DNA of 64,000 nt from an uncultured Selenomonas sp. (GCA_900552565.1 USAK01000005.1:1-64000), one strand, 5' to 3'; positions 35,211-44,557 are shown, counted from the stretch's first letter. Numbers and translations: made by a program. The notes: generated from the sequence alone by a model not told the origin.

Positions 35211-36620
35211 ATGAGCAAATACTATCCGGGCATCGTCCTGCGCGTATATCCTGGCAGCCTCGCAGAGGAACTGGAGCTTGTGCCAGGCGATAAGATTCTT
35301 GAAATCAATGGGCAGAAACTGCGCGACATCATCGACCTGAGCTTTGCCATGGCCGACGAAGAAATCGATATGCTCGTCGAGCACAAAGACGGCGAGCAGG
35401 AGATGATATCCTTCGAAAAGGACATTGACGAGGAACTCGGTGTTGAATTCCAGTCCGCGGTCTTCGATGGCATCCGCAACTGCGCCAATCACTGCTATTT
35501 CTGCTTTGTCGATATGATTGCCCCGCATATGCGCCAGAGTCTTTCCATCAAGGATGATGACTATCGTCTGTCGTTCCTTTACGGCAACTTTGTCACGATG
35601 ACAAATATGGGGCCGAACGATTTCAAGCGCATCAAGCAGTTTCATCTGTCGCCGCTGTTTGTCTCGGTGCAGTGCATGAACCCGCAGCTGCGTGCCGAGA
35701 TGCTGCGCTGCCCCGGTGCGGCCAGAATTGCTGAACAGCTCGACAATCTTGAGGCTGCAGGTGCGGATTACCATACGCAGGTCGTGCTCTGTGCCGGCCT
35801 CAATGACGGCAAAGAGCTTGAGCGGACTATCCGCGAGATTGTCGCACGCCGCCCGCATGCGCTTTCGCTGGCCATCGTGCCGGTCGGCATTACGAAGTAC
35901 CGTACGGACCCCTTCCCGTTGCATCAGTTTGACGCCGAAGGCGCAGCGCGTGTCATTGATGAAGTCGAGAAATGGCAGAAGAAGATACAGGTCGAAGAAG
36001 GCCGGACGTTCATCTACCTCGGGGATGAGTTTTACTTCCTTGCCGGGCGTCCGGTGCCGCCGACGGAGTTCTACGACGGTTTCCCGCAGCTCGACAACGG
36101 CATCGGCCTGACGCGCAGCTTCATCAACGACTGGCAGCAGGAAGCCGAAGAGACAGAGACCGTTTCTGCTTACGCAACGCCTGTCCATCTTGATGTGGTC
36201 ACGGGCACAGCCGTGGCGCCTGTCATGCGCGAGCTCGCGGAGAAGGCCGAGCAGCAGGTGAAGAACCTTCATGTGCGCATCGTGCCGGTCGAGAACCTGC
36301 ATTTCGGTACGACAGTCAATGTCTCGGGACTGCTGACGGCTCACGATATCATGGAGAAGCTGCAGGGCCTTGAAGGGCCGCGCGACGGCATCCTGATTCC
36401 GGAGCCAGCCCTGCGTTCCGGCGAGGACATCTTCCTCGATGATGTGAGCCTTGAGGAGGTGCGCGCTGAATTCCCGCAGAGCCGCATTGAGCCGGTGCAG
36501 ACAGGGAAGGACTATTACCGCGCCCTGACCGACTGGCTGCATTACCAGAAACGCCGCGCCGGTGAGACGGCCTACATGTGGCAGAGCAACGCCGGCTATA
36601 CGAAAAATATTCAGTATTAA
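35211..36620 (+). CDS. DUF512 family radical SAM protein with N-terminal PDZ domain
   Basis: This 469-residue protein has three parts: a PDZ-like domain (VLRVYPGSLAEELELVPGDK, residues 8-60), a radical SAM-like segment with NCANHCYFCFVDM near residue 88, and the C-terminal DUF512 region (EEGRTFIYLGDEFYFLAG onward). The three cysteines fit a C-x3-C-x2-C cluster motif. The family is conserved next to der in Firmicutes, as here. Its reaction is not known; a ribosome- or metal-related role is sometimes inferred from context. Confidence 0.88.
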   Translation: MSKYYPGIVLRVYPGSLAEELELVPGDKILEINGQKLRDIIDLSFAMADEEIDMLVEHKDGEQEMISFEKDIDEELGVEFQSAVFDGIRNCANHCYFCFVDMIAPHMRQSLSIKDDDYRLSFLYGNFVTMTNMGPNDFKRIKQFHLSPLFVSVQCMNPQLRAEMLRCPGAARIAEQLDNLEAAGADYHTQVVLCAGLNDGKELERTIREIVARRPHALSLAIVPVGITKYRTDPFPLHQFDAEGAARVIDEVEKWQKKIQVEEGRTFIYLGDEFYFLAGRPVPPTEFYDGFPQLDNGIGLTRSFINDWQQEAEETETVSAYATPVHLDVVTGTAVAPVMRELAEKAEQQVKNLHVRIVPVENLHFGTTVNVSGLLTAHDIMEKLQGLEGPRDGILIPEPALRSGEDIFLDDVSLEEVRAEFPQSRIEPVQTGKDYYRALTDWLHYQKRRAGETAYMWQSNAGYTKNIQY

Positions 36621-36660
36621 TGAACGTTATTTTGAATCTTATAGAGAAAGAGGGATGAAT

Positions 36661-37992
36661 ATGAGCAAACCAATCGTAGCGATTGTCGGACGTCCGAATG
36701 TCGGCAAGTCCACGCTGTTTAACCAGATCGGCAAGAAGCGTGTCTCCATCGTCGACGATATGCCGGGCGTCACGCGCGACCGCATTTATCTGGATGCCGA
36801 ATGGCTCAACCAGCATTTTACGATGATTGATACCGGCGGCATCGAATTTGACGAGAGCAATCATATATTGAAATCCATGCGTCAGCAGGCACAGCTGGCC
36901 ATGGAAGAGGCCGATGTCATCCTGTTCCTCGTCGATGGCCGCGCCGGCCTGACGACGGCGGATGAGGAAGTCGCACGCCTGCTGCGCAGCACGAAGAAGC
37001 CGGTCATTCTGGCGGTCAATAAAATCGACAGTCCGCAGCGTGCCATGGATGTCTATGAATTCTACAATCTCGGTCTTGGCGACCCGATTCCTATTTCGGC
37101 TTCCAATGCCATGAACCTCGGCGACCTGCTCGATGCGATTGTGGCGGCTTTCCCGAAAAAAGAGGAAGAAGTCAAAGATGAGGATGAAATCAGCATCGCG
37201 GTCATTGGCCGCCCAAATGTCGGCAAGTCCTCGATTGTCAACGCCATCCTCGGTGAGGAGCGCGTCATTGTCAGCGATGTGCCGGGCACGACGCGTGATG
37301 CCATCGATACGCATTTCACGAAGGACGGCACGAAATTCACGCTGATTGATACGGCCGGCATGCGCCGCCGTGGCAAAATCGATGAGCCTGTCGAACGCTA
37401 CAGCGTCATGCGCTCCCTGCGCGCCATTGACCGTGCCGACGTCGTGCTCATGATGATCAATGCTTTTGAAGGCATCACAGAGCAGGACAAGAAGATTGCC
37501 GGTTATGCCCATGAGTCGGGCAAGGGCGTGGTCATTGTCGTCAACAAGTGGGATATTTATCCAAACAAGGATGACAAATCGACGCTGCGCTTTACGGATG
37601 AGCTGCGCGATAAACTCGGCTTCCTGCAGTATGCGCCGGTCCTCTACACGTCGGCCCTGACGGGACAGCGCGTGACGCGCGTGACAGAACTCGTCAAATA
37701 CGTCGCGGAGCAGCAGGCCATGCGCATCAAGACGAGTGTCCTCAATGAGCTCATCCGCGATGCCGTGTCCATCAACCCGCCGCCGATGCACCGCGGCCGT
37801 CAGCTCAAGATTCTCTTTATGACGCAGACGGACATCTGCCCGCCGAAATTCATCATCTTCGTCAATGACCCGGAGCTCATGCATTTCTCGTATCTGCGCT
37901 TCATCGAGAACCGCCTGCGCGAACAGTTCGGCTTTGAGGGCACGCCGCTGCGCCTCATCGTACGTGCGCGCAAAGAAGAGGAGGATTACTGA
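36661..37992 (+). CDS. der: Ribosome biogenesis GTPase Der
   Basis: Der (EngA) helps assemble the 50S subunit and is unusual in having two GTPase domains in tandem. Both are intact in this 443-residue protein: GRPNVGKSTLFNQIGKK near residue 10 with DTGGIEF and NKIDSP, and GRPNVGKSSIVNAILGE near residue 182 with DTAGMRRRGK and NKWD. A C-terminal KH-like domain follows. ATG 36661 is six bases from AAAGAGGG. The stop shares a base with the start of plsY. Confidence 0.97.
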   Translation: MSKPIVAIVGRPNVGKSTLFNQIGKKRVSIVDDMPGVTRDRIYLDAEWLNQHFTMIDTGGIEFDESNHILKSMRQQAQLAMEEADVILFLVDGRAGLTTADEEVARLLRSTKKPVILAVNKIDSPQRAMDVYEFYNLGLGDPIPISASNAMNLGDLLDAIVAAFPKKEEEVKDEDEISIAVIGRPNVGKSSIVNAILGEERVIVSDVPGTTRDAIDTHFTKDGTKFTLIDTAGMRRRGKIDEPVERYSVMRSLRAIDRADVVLMMINAFEGITEQDKKIAGYAHESGKGVVIVVNKWDIYPNKDDKSTLRFTDELRDKLGFLQYAPVLYTSALTGQRVTRVTELVKYVAEQQAMRIKTSVLNELIRDAVSINPPPMHRGRQLKILFMTQTDICPPKFIIFVNDPELMHFSYLRFIENRLREQFGFEGTPLRLIVRARKEEEDY

Positions 37993-38591
37993 TGGGGGCT
38001 GTCATCTTCGTCTGCCTGCTCAGCTATCTGCTGGGCTCCATCCCGAACGGTCTCGTCTTCGGCAGGCTGCTCTGGCATGTTGACCTGCGCGAGTACGGCA
38101 GTCACAACATCGGTGCGACCAATGCCTGGCGTACGCTCGGCAAGGGGCCTGGCTTTCTGATTTTCCTGCTGGACTTCCTCAAGGGAGCATTGAGCGTCTA
38201 TGCCGCGGAAGTCTTTGTTGGCACACCGCTCATTATGGTCCTTGCGGGCATTCTGGCCATTATCGGCCACTCGTGCTCCCTGTTCCTTCATTTTAAAGGG
38301 GGCAAGGGCGTAGCGACGGGGCTTGGCGTCATTGCGATGCTCATGCCGGTGCCGAGTCTCATCGTTTTTCTCGTCTGGCTCGTCATCGTCATGATTACGA
38401 AGTACGTCTCGCTCGGCTCCTGCATCGCGGCAGCCCTTGTGCCTGTCCTTGCTTATGTATGGGGCTATCCGCTACCGTACACGGTGTTTGGCATCTTAGC
38501 CGCGGCGTTCATCATCATCCGCCACAAGGCCAACATCATCCGCCTGATGAATGGCACTGAAAATAAAATCCATGCCGGCCATCGGCATTGA
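37992..38591 (+). CDS. plsY: Glycerol-3-phosphate acyltransferase PlsY
   Basis: PlsY transfers acyl groups from acyl-phosphate to glycerol-3-phosphate, the first step of phospholipid synthesis in most bacteria. The 199-residue membrane protein shows the three signature loops: LLGSIPNGLVFGRL near residue 14, GSHNIGATNAWRTLGKGPG near 36, and HSCSLFLHFKGGKGVATGLG near 93. About five membrane helices are evident. It overlaps der by one base, a coupling often seen in Firmicutes. Confidence 0.95.
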   Translation: MGAVIFVCLLSYLLGSIPNGLVFGRLLWHVDLREYGSHNIGATNAWRTLGKGPGFLIFLLDFLKGALSVYAAEVFVGTPLIMVLAGILAIIGHSCSLFLHFKGGKGVATGLGVIAMLMPVPSLIVFLVWLVIVMITKYVSLGSCIAAALVPVLAYVWGYPLPYTVFGILAAAFIIIRHKANIIRLMNGTENKIHAGHRH

Positions 38592-38647
38592 AGCATTTTT
38601 CTGTGTCTGGCCGTCTTATGTACGTTTTTCATATATATTTGTTCACA

Positions 38648-38672
38648 GCCCGCTGACGCGGGCCTTTTTTTT
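38648..38672 (+). terminator. Terminator after der-plsY
   Basis: GCCCGC (38648-38653) and GCGGGC (38658-38663) form a stem with a TGAC loop, followed by eight Ts. Confidence 0.9.
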
Positions 38673-38743
38673 ACAGTCAGCGAGTGGAAAGTTAACATTT
38701 TGTGAAAGAAATCCCCGCTATTTGGACAAATTAGGAAATTTCA

Positions 38744-38773
38744 TTGGCATTTGTGCACATATTATGGTATACT
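38744..38773 (+). promoter_or_regulatory. Promoter for the pheB-hom-thrB operon
   Basis: TTGGCA (38744-38749) and TATACT (38768-38773) with an 18-base spacer, 41 bases before the ACT-domain gene. Confidence 0.7.
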
Positions 38774-38814
38774 ATCCTTTGTCAAAAGAATAGTATCCAT
38801 TGGAGGCGTAATAT

Positions 38815-39261
38815 ATGAACAACGATAAAAGCGGTTTCTTCCTCGTCCGTGAGGAAATCCTGCCAGAGGCAATCAAGAAGACCATCCGCGTCAAGGAGAT
38901 GCTCAAGCGCGGCGATGCCCGCACCATCAACGAGGCCGTCGAAAAGATGGAACTCTCGCGCAGTGCGTATTATAAGTACAAGGATTATGTATTCCCGTTC
39001 TATGAGGCCAGCCAGAACAAGATTGTCACGCTGACGCTGCTCTTAGAGCATAAGAAGGGTGTACTCTCGAGCGTGCTCAACACGATTTCGGCAGATTCCG
39101 GCAGCATCATGACCATCAACCAGGGCATTCCTTTGCAGGGCGTGGCCAATGCTACGGTTTCCATTGAGACGGCCAATCTCTCGGTTGACCTTGAGGCCCT
39201 GCTCGACAAGCTGCGCATGGTCGATGGTGTCAAACGTCTCGAAGTCCTCGGACAGTCGTAA
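38815..39261 (+). CDS. pheB: ACT domain-containing protein (PheB/UPF0735)
   Basis: The 148-residue protein has an N-terminal helix-turn-helix-like part (AVEKMELSRSAYYKYKDYVF) and a C-terminal ACT domain (TLTLLLEHKKGVLSSVLNTI, then NQGIPLQGVANATVSIET). It matches UPF0735, found beside homoserine dehydrogenase genes in Firmicutes. ACT domains bind amino acids, so a role sensing threonine or a related amino acid is plausible but unproven. It is the first gene of a three-gene threonine cluster; hom follows 18 bases later. GGAGGCG lies upstream of ATG 38815. Confidence 0.88.
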   Translation: MNNDKSGFFLVREEILPEAIKKTIRVKEMLKRGDARTINEAVEKMELSRSAYYKYKDYVFPFYEASQNKIVTLTLLLEHKKGVLSSVLNTISADSGSIMTINQGIPLQGVANATVSIETANLSVDLEALLDKLRMVDGVKRLEVLGQS

Positions 39262-39279
39262 GGAAAGAAGGTGTGTCGA

Positions 39280-40581
39280 ATGGAAAAAGTTATACATGTT
39301 GGTCTGCTCGGCTCTGGTACGGTTGGTTCCGGCGTCATTAAGGTGCTCGATATGAACCGCCCCCAGATTACAGAACGCGTCGGCACACCAATTGAGATTA
39401 AGACCGTCCTTGTGCGCGACGTGAAAAAACCGCGTCCGTATCTTGGCAATGTCAACCTGACGGACAATATCGACGATATTCTCAATGACCCGGAAATTGA
39501 TGTTGTCGTTGAGCTCATGGGCGGCCTTCATCCGGCGCGCGAGTATATGCTGCGCGCCATGGAAGCCGGCAAGAGCGTCGTGACGGCCAATAAGGATGTC
39601 GTAGCGCAGTTCGGCAAGGACATGTTCGATATGGCCGAGCAGAAGGATGTGGATTTCCGTTTTGAGGCCAGCGTCGGCGGCGGCATCCCCATCATCACGC
39701 CGCTCAAGCAGTGTCTGACGGCCAACCGCATCACCGAGCTTCTCGGCATCGTCAACGGTACGACGAACTACATGCTGACGAAAATGACGGAATGCGGCTC
39801 TGACTACGATACGGTGCTCAAGGAAGCACAGGCCAAGGGCTATGCCGAAGCCAATCCGTCGGCTGATGTCGACGGTCTCGATGCCGCGCGCAAGACGGCC
39901 ATTCTCGCGTCGCTCGCCTTCAACACGCGCGTACAGCTCGAAGATGTTTCGGTTGAGGGCATCACGAAAATCACGCCGGATGACATCGAATATGCCAAGG
40001 ACCTCGGCTATGTTATCAAGCTGCTCGCTGTCGGCAAAGACTCGGATGAGCATGGCGTCGATGTGCGCGTTCATCCGGTATTCCTGCCCAAGACGCATCC
40101 GTTGGCCTCGGTCAATGGCGTGTACAATGCCATTTTCGTGCGCGGTAATGCCATCGGCGAGGCCATGTTCTACGGTCAGGGCGCTGGCTCGCTGCCGACG
40201 GCTTCGGCTGTCGTCTCGGATATCATCGATGTGGCCCGCGACATCATCAACCGCACGTTCGGCCATGTGCGCTGTACGTGCTACGAGAAGAAGAAAATCT
40301 GTCCGCTCGACAAGACGTCTTCTTCGTATTACGTCCGTCTGCTCGTCGATGATAAGCCGGGCGTCCTCGGTGCGATTGCCACGGCATTCGGCGATGCCGG
40401 CGTCAGCCTCAAATCGGTCATCCAGACGCGCCGCAATGTCGTCGACCATGCGGAGATTGTCGCCATCACGCATCTTGTCAAGCACAAGCGCATCGAGAAG
40501 GCACTCACCGCACTCAAGGCTCTGCCGGTCGTCGATGAGGTACGCAATGTCATTCGTGTTGAGAATGAGGAACGGGGGTAA
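39280..40581 (+). CDS. hom: Homoserine dehydrogenase
   Basis: Hom reduces aspartate semialdehyde to homoserine, the branch point to threonine and methionine. The 433-residue protein has the dinucleotide fold VGLLGSGTVGSGVIKVL, the substrate segment GIVNGTTNYMLTKM near residue 165, EANPSADVDGLDAARK near 190, and a C-terminal ACT domain (YYVRLLVDDKPGVLGAIATA) from about residue 350 that should confer threonine feedback. ATG 39280 is eight bases after AAGGAAAGAAGG; GTG 39271 is too close to that site. Confidence 0.96.
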   Translation: MEKVIHVGLLGSGTVGSGVIKVLDMNRPQITERVGTPIEIKTVLVRDVKKPRPYLGNVNLTDNIDDILNDPEIDVVVELMGGLHPAREYMLRAMEAGKSVVTANKDVVAQFGKDMFDMAEQKDVDFRFEASVGGGIPIITPLKQCLTANRITELLGIVNGTTNYMLTKMTECGSDYDTVLKEAQAKGYAEANPSADVDGLDAARKTAILASLAFNTRVQLEDVSVEGITKITPDDIEYAKDLGYVIKLLAVGKDSDEHGVDVRVHPVFLPKTHPLASVNGVYNAIFVRGNAIGEAMFYGQGAGSLPTASAVVSDIIDVARDIINRTFGHVRCTCYEKKKICPLDKTSSSYYVRLLVDDKPGVLGAIATAFGDAGVSLKSVIQTRRNVVDHAEIVAITHLVKHKRIEKALTALKALPVVDEVRNVIRVENEERG

Positions 40582-40584
40582 AAT

Positions 40585-41511
40585 ATGGCAGAAAAAAGTA
40601 TACGTGTCCGCGTTCCCGGAACAAGCGCCAACTGCGGTCCGGGTTTTGACTGCCTCGGCCTTGCCTGCACGGTCTACAATGACCTTGAGCTCCAGCTCAC
40701 GCAGGAGCCGGGACTTTCCATCACGATGACGGGCGAAGGCGCGGCGAATATTCCGTGCGACAGTCACAATATCGTCTGGCGTTCGGCTCAGTATCTTTTG
40801 AGCAAGGCGGGCAAGGACCGCGATTACCGCGGGGCCATCATCCACATGGAAAACCGCGTGCCGCTTTCGCGCGGCCTCGGCAGTTCTGCCACGGCCATCG
40901 TGGCGGGCCTTACGGCAGCGAATGCCCTCATAGGCAATCCGTTCAACCGCCGCGAGCTTTTGCAGTTCGCCACGGATATTGAAGGCCATCCCGACAATGT
41001 GGCACCGGCTATTTTCGGCGGCTTTACGGTCAATGCGGTCACAAACGGCCGCGTCGACTGCTTCAGCTTCCTGCCGCGCTTCCGCATGAAATTTGTGGTG
41101 GCTGTGCCGAATTTCCCGCTCTCGACGCGTATGGCCCGCAAGGTGCTGCCGACGGAAGTGCCGATGAAGGATGCCATCTTCAATATCGGCCGTGCTTCGA
41201 TGCTCGTCGCAGCCCTGACGCGCGGCAATGAGCGCTATCTGCGCCTCGGTCTTGACGATGCCCTGCATCAGCCGTACCGTGCCGAGCTCATCCCCGGCAT
41301 GTACGATGTCTTCAAGGCGGCCCGCAAGGCCGGCGCTGCCGGTGCAACGCTCAGCGGTGCCGGTCCGTGCCTTATCGCCTATGTGCTCGAACGCCGCCAC
41401 GCGGAAGAAAAAGTCGGACAGGCCATGCTCGAAGCATTCAAAAAGCACGATGTCGAAGCACGCATCCTGACGCTCGACCTCGATACGCATGGTGCACAGA
41501 TTCTAAAATAA
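40585..41511 (+). CDS. thrB: Homoserine kinase
   Basis: ThrB phosphorylates homoserine on the way to threonine. The 308-residue GHMP kinase has SIRVRVPGTSANCGPGFDCL at its start, the ATP-binding motif VPLSRGLGSSATAIVAGL near residue 92, and the C-terminal GATLSGAGPCLIAYV. It lies three bases after hom. Threonine synthase (thrC) is not nearby. The operon ends at the following terminator. Confidence 0.95.
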   Translation: MAEKSIRVRVPGTSANCGPGFDCLGLACTVYNDLELQLTQEPGLSITMTGEGAANIPCDSHNIVWRSAQYLLSKAGKDRDYRGAIIHMENRVPLSRGLGSSATAIVAGLTAANALIGNPFNRRELLQFATDIEGHPDNVAPAIFGGFTVNAVTNGRVDCFSFLPRFRMKFVVAVPNFPLSTRMARKVLPTEVPMKDAIFNIGRASMLVAALTRGNERYLRLGLDDALHQPYRAELIPGMYDVFKAARKAGAAGATLSGAGPCLIAYVLERRHAEEKVGQAMLEAFKKHDVEARILTLDLDTHGAQILK

Positions 41512-41534
41512 GGTACGTAAATGTACGTGAATTG

Positions 41535-41563
41535 AAAAAGGGGCTTAGCGAGCCCTTTTTTTG
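41535..41563 (+). terminator. Terminator after thrB
   Basis: AAAAAGGGGCT (41535-41545) pairs with AGCCCTTTTT (41551-41560) around TAGCG, with further Ts. Confidence 0.85.
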
Positions 41564-41612
41564 ATGGCTTTTGATATTTTGGTATTTTTGATGGAAGGAT
41601 ACAGGTGAATGA

Positions 41613-42869
41613 ATGACAGAAGCAGAGTTTGCTGCCATCCTGCGGCAGCATCAGGCCCGCGTATTCATCGTTGGCGGCTGGGTGCGTGACTTTTTCCGCA
41701 GAGTTCCGCCGCACGATAAGGATTACATGGTCGCGGGCATTGCGGAGGAGACATTCCAGCATATTTTTCCCGATGTGCAGAAAGTTGGCCGCGGCTTTCC
41801 CGTGTATCTCGTGGAAATAGACGGCGAGCGCTGCGAGGTTGCTTTTGCGCGTAAAGAAAAGAAGGAAGGACAGGGATACCGGGGGTTTCGCGTCTCGTAC
41901 GACCCTTCGGTGACGGTCGAAGAAGACCTTTTTCGGCGCGATACGACGATGAACAGCATGGCGCTTGAACTGCCGGAACATCAACTCATCGACCCGTATC
42001 ATGGCCGCGAAGATGTAGAGAAGAAACAGATTCGCGCGGTTTCCGCTCATTTCACGGAAGACCCCGTACGGGCCCTGCGGGCGGCGCGTCAGGCCGCAGA
42101 GTTTGATTTCACGATTACGGACGAAACCTACCATTATATGAGGGCCTGCCGTGAGGAACTGCAGCATGAGCCGCAGGAACGCATCATCGGCGAGCTGCGC
42201 CGTGCCCTGCAGGCAGAGCGTCCGTCCGTATTCTTCCGTGCACTGGCGAGGGCGGAGCTCCTTGAAGTAACTTTCCCCGAGCTTTTCCGGCTGATTGGCA
42301 AAACGCAGCCAAAGGAATATCATCCGGAGGGGGATGCCTGGCAGCATACGCTTCTGGTACTCGATGAGACGGCAAAGCATACACAAAGTACCGCTGCCCG
42401 TTTTGCCGCGCTCGTGCACGACATCGGCAAAGGCACGACGCCAAAGGCGATGGAGCCGCATCATTACGGCCATGAGGCAAGGGGACTTACGGAACTTGCC
42501 AAATGGGACCAGCGCGTGACGCTGCCGAAGGACTGGCTGCGGGCGGGCAGTTTTGTCATCGAGCAGCATATGCGCGCGCCGCTCATCAGGAAGGCGGGCA
42601 AGATTGCCTCGCTTTTGCTCGCCATTGACAAACAGAAGAGCGTATTATCCTTTGCGGATTTCAACGCGGTCATCCGGGCCGACCATCACAGTCTGCCCGA
42701 ATATCTTGTGCACGGAGAAGAACTCGTCAGGGCCATGAAGGCCGTCAGCGGCAAAAATGCGCCTGACGGTCTCAAGGGCAAAGCGGTCGGCAGCTGGATT
42801 CTTGCCCGTCAGACGGAAATCCTGCAGGCACAGTTAAAAATCTTCGCGGAACATCAAAATCAGCAGTAG
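41613..42869 (+). CDS. cca: CCA tRNA nucleotidyltransferase with HD domain (E. coli-type Cca)
   Basis: The 418-residue protein adds or repairs the CCA end of tRNA. It has the nucleotidyltransferase motifs VFIVGGWVRDFF and HDKDYMVAG near residues 17-40, RRDTTMNSMALE near 110, and an HD phosphohydrolase domain (HTLLVLDETAKH, then ALVHDIGKGTTP near 268). This domain order is that of the proteobacterial multifunctional Cca rather than the usual Firmicute enzyme, which is worth noting for taxonomy or transfer. A poly(A) polymerase role cannot be excluded. AGGTGA precedes ATG 41613 at close spacing. Confidence 0.85.
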   Translation: MTEAEFAAILRQHQARVFIVGGWVRDFFRRVPPHDKDYMVAGIAEETFQHIFPDVQKVGRGFPVYLVEIDGERCEVAFARKEKKEGQGYRGFRVSYDPSVTVEEDLFRRDTTMNSMALELPEHQLIDPYHGREDVEKKQIRAVSAHFTEDPVRALRAARQAAEFDFTITDETYHYMRACREELQHEPQERIIGELRRALQAERPSVFFRALARAELLEVTFPELFRLIGKTQPKEYHPEGDAWQHTLLVLDETAKHTQSTAARFAALVHDIGKGTTPKAMEPHHYGHEARGLTELAKWDQRVTLPKDWLRAGSFVIEQHMRAPLIRKAGKIASLLLAIDKQKSVLSFADFNAVIRADHHSLPEYLVHGEELVRAMKAVSGKNAPDGLKGKAVGSWILARQTEILQAQLKIFAEHQNQQ

Positions 42870-42896
42870 TATGCATCATAAATGAAATTTTCTTTC

Positions 42897-42936
42897 ATCT
42901 TTCTGCCGGACAAAAGCAGGAAGATTTCTTTTTTTC
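42897..42936 (+). terminator. Terminator after cca
   Basis: ATCTTTCTGC (42897-42906) pairs with GCAGGAAGAT (42916-42925) with one G-T pair, followed by TTCTTTTTTT. Confidence 0.8.
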
Positions 42937-43024
42937 GCGAATAAATCATAAATAGAACATAAAACAAGTTTTGCCGCAGCAAGGCAGCAACAATAGGAAG
43001 AATCCTGCGTAAGGGGGAATATAT

Positions 43025-43543
43025 ATGGCACTCATCATGCCCTATGAATCCGCTGCACCGAAGATTGATCAAAGCGTCTTTCTTGCACCGAATGCTACAG
43101 TCGTTGGCGATGTCACGATTGGCGAGGGGGCAAGCGTCTGGTTCGGTGCGGTCATCCGCGGCGACTTTCAGCCCGTCGTGATTGGCAAGAACACCAATAT
43201 TCAGGACAATGCGACCATCCACGTCATGTACGAGCATCCGACCACGATTGGCGAAGGCGTCATCATCGGCCACAATGTCATCATTCACGCCAAGAGCATC
43301 GGCGACCACTCGCTCATCGGCATGGGCTCCATCATCATGGGCAATACCATCATTGGCGAGAACGTCATCATTGGTGCGGGCAGCATCATCGAGAGAGACC
43401 GCAAGATTCCGCCCAATTCCATCGTCTACGGGCGTCCGGCGCAGATTATCCGCGGCCTGCGCGATGATGAGATTGAAGCGCTCAAGGAGTCGGCTCTGAG
43501 TTACCGCGAGGTAGCCGCAAAATATAAAGCAGAATTATTGTAA
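43025..43543 (+). CDS. Gamma carbonic anhydrase family protein
   Basis: The 172-residue protein consists of left-handed beta-helix hexapeptide repeats (for example VVGDVTIGEGASVWFGAVIR, VIIGHNVIIHA). Three histidines that could bind the trimer-interface metal are present: TIHVMYEH, GHNVIIHA. It resembles YrdA/PaaY-type proteins, some of which have carbonic anhydrase activity; that activity is not certain here. ATG 43025 follows GTAAGGGGG. It lies 14 bases before ndk. Confidence 0.85.
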   Translation: MALIMPYESAAPKIDQSVFLAPNATVVGDVTIGEGASVWFGAVIRGDFQPVVIGKNTNIQDNATIHVMYEHPTTIGEGVIIGHNVIIHAKSIGDHSLIGMGSIIMGNTIIGENVIIGAGSIIERDRKIPPNSIVYGRPAQIIRGLRDDEIEALKESALSYREVAAKYKAELL

Positions 43544-43557
43544 GGGGTTAGGAAGGA

Positions 43558-44016
43558 ATGGAAACATCAACCATGGAAAGAACACTCGTCTTAGTTAAAC
43601 CAGATGCATTTGCCAAACATCATGCCGGAGATATCATCAAGCGCTATGAGGAAGAAGGCTTCCGCATTCTGGCGATGAAGCTTTTGAAAATGGATGAACG
43701 CCTTGCGTCCATTCATTACGAGGAGCATATCGGCCGTCCGTACTACAAGGACCTCGTGGGGTTCATGACGTCGGGACCGCTCATCGCCATGGTGCTTGAA
43801 GGCGAAAATGCTATCGCCCGCGTGCGCAAAATCAACGGCAAGACGAATCCAAAGGACGCAGAGGAAGGCACAATTCGCAAGCAGTTTGCTGCCTCCGGCC
43901 GCCGCAATGCGGTACACGCTTCTGACAGTCCCGCAAGTGCTGCGCGTGAGATTTCCATTTTTTTCAACCAGACCGAGATTTACGATGAGGAGTATCACGT
44001 AGAAGGGGATGACTGA
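43558..44016 (+). CDS. ndk: Nucleoside diphosphate kinase
   Basis: Ndk balances nucleoside triphosphate pools through a phosphohistidine intermediate. The 152-residue protein begins ERTLVLVKPDAFAKHHAGDI, and the catalytic histidine lies in GRRNAVHASDSPASAAREI near residue 121; the usual HGSDS is HASDS here, a mild variation. The start could be ATG 43558 (AGGGG ten bases upstream) or ATG 43573, which begins at the first conserved residue. It ends just before pduO with overlapping signals, so the two genes are probably coupled. Confidence 0.93.
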   Translation: METSTMERTLVLVKPDAFAKHHAGDIIKRYEEEGFRILAMKLLKMDERLASIHYEEHIGRPYYKDLVGFMTSGPLIAMVLEGENAIARVRKINGKTNPKDAEEGTIRKQFAASGRRNAVHASDSPASAAREISIFFNQTEIYDEEYHVEGDD

Positions 44017-44017
44017 T

Positions 44018-44530
44018 ATGTCCATCACGACGAAAACGGGTGATAAGGGCGAGACGAGCCTTTTGACCGGCGAGCGCGTCAAGAAAGGCGGCCTGCGCGT
44101 CGATACGTACGGCACGCTTGACGAGGTCAATTCGGCGCTGGGACTGGCCCGTGCCTTTGCCGATAAAGACGATGTCGCTGAACGCATCCATGAACTGCAG
44201 AAGAATCTGCCGCGCCTCATGGCTGATTTTGCGAGCAATGGCGAGGCAGAGCCGCGCATCACGATGGCCGATGTCAAAGCACTGGAGAACAAGTGCGATG
44301 ACATCGAGAGTGATTTGCCGGAAGAGCATGAGTTTATCATCCCCGGCGGCTCCCAGAGCGGCGCAATGCTCGACCTCGCACGCACGACGGCCCGCCGCGC
44401 CGAACGCTGCGCCTGGCGTCTGGCCGCAGAGGAAAACGTCGCCGAGAGCGACATGATTTATCTCAACCGGCTTTCCGATTACTGCTATCTGCTCATGCGT
44501 CTCGAAGAAGATATCTACGAGGATGATTGA
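44018..44530 (+). CDS. PduO-type ATP:cob(I)alamin adenosyltransferase
   Basis: This enzyme makes adenosylcobalamin from cob(I)alamin and ATP. The 170-residue protein has the N-terminal TTKTGDKGETSLLTGERVKK that contributes to the ATP site, RVDTYGTLDEVNSALG near residue 28, and the C-terminal RRAERCAWRLAAEE and YLNRLSDYCYLLMRL motifs. ATG 44018 is nine bases after AAGGGG; ATG 44009 would sit on that site. It fits the B12-binding radical SAM gene elsewhere in the window, in that the organism uses cobalamin. Confidence 0.9.
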   Translation: MSITTKTGDKGETSLLTGERVKKGGLRVDTYGTLDEVNSALGLARAFADKDDVAERIHELQKNLPRLMADFASNGEAEPRITMADVKALENKCDDIESDLPEEHEFIIPGGSQSGAMLDLARTTARRAERCAWRLAAEENVAESDMIYLNRLSDYCYLLMRLEEDIYEDD

Positions 44531-44557
44531 GACCTCAGTATTTTGTAATTTTGGTAT

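Noticed and set aside
36349..37884. A 511-codon minus-strand frame opposite der
   Set aside because: Antisense to the GTPase with both P-loops intact; no ribosome site or family match.
39043..41490. An 815-codon minus-strand frame opposite pheB, hom and thrB
   Set aside because: It is antisense to three recognisable threonine-pathway genes and has a low-complexity, arginine/histidine-rich translation; a shadow.
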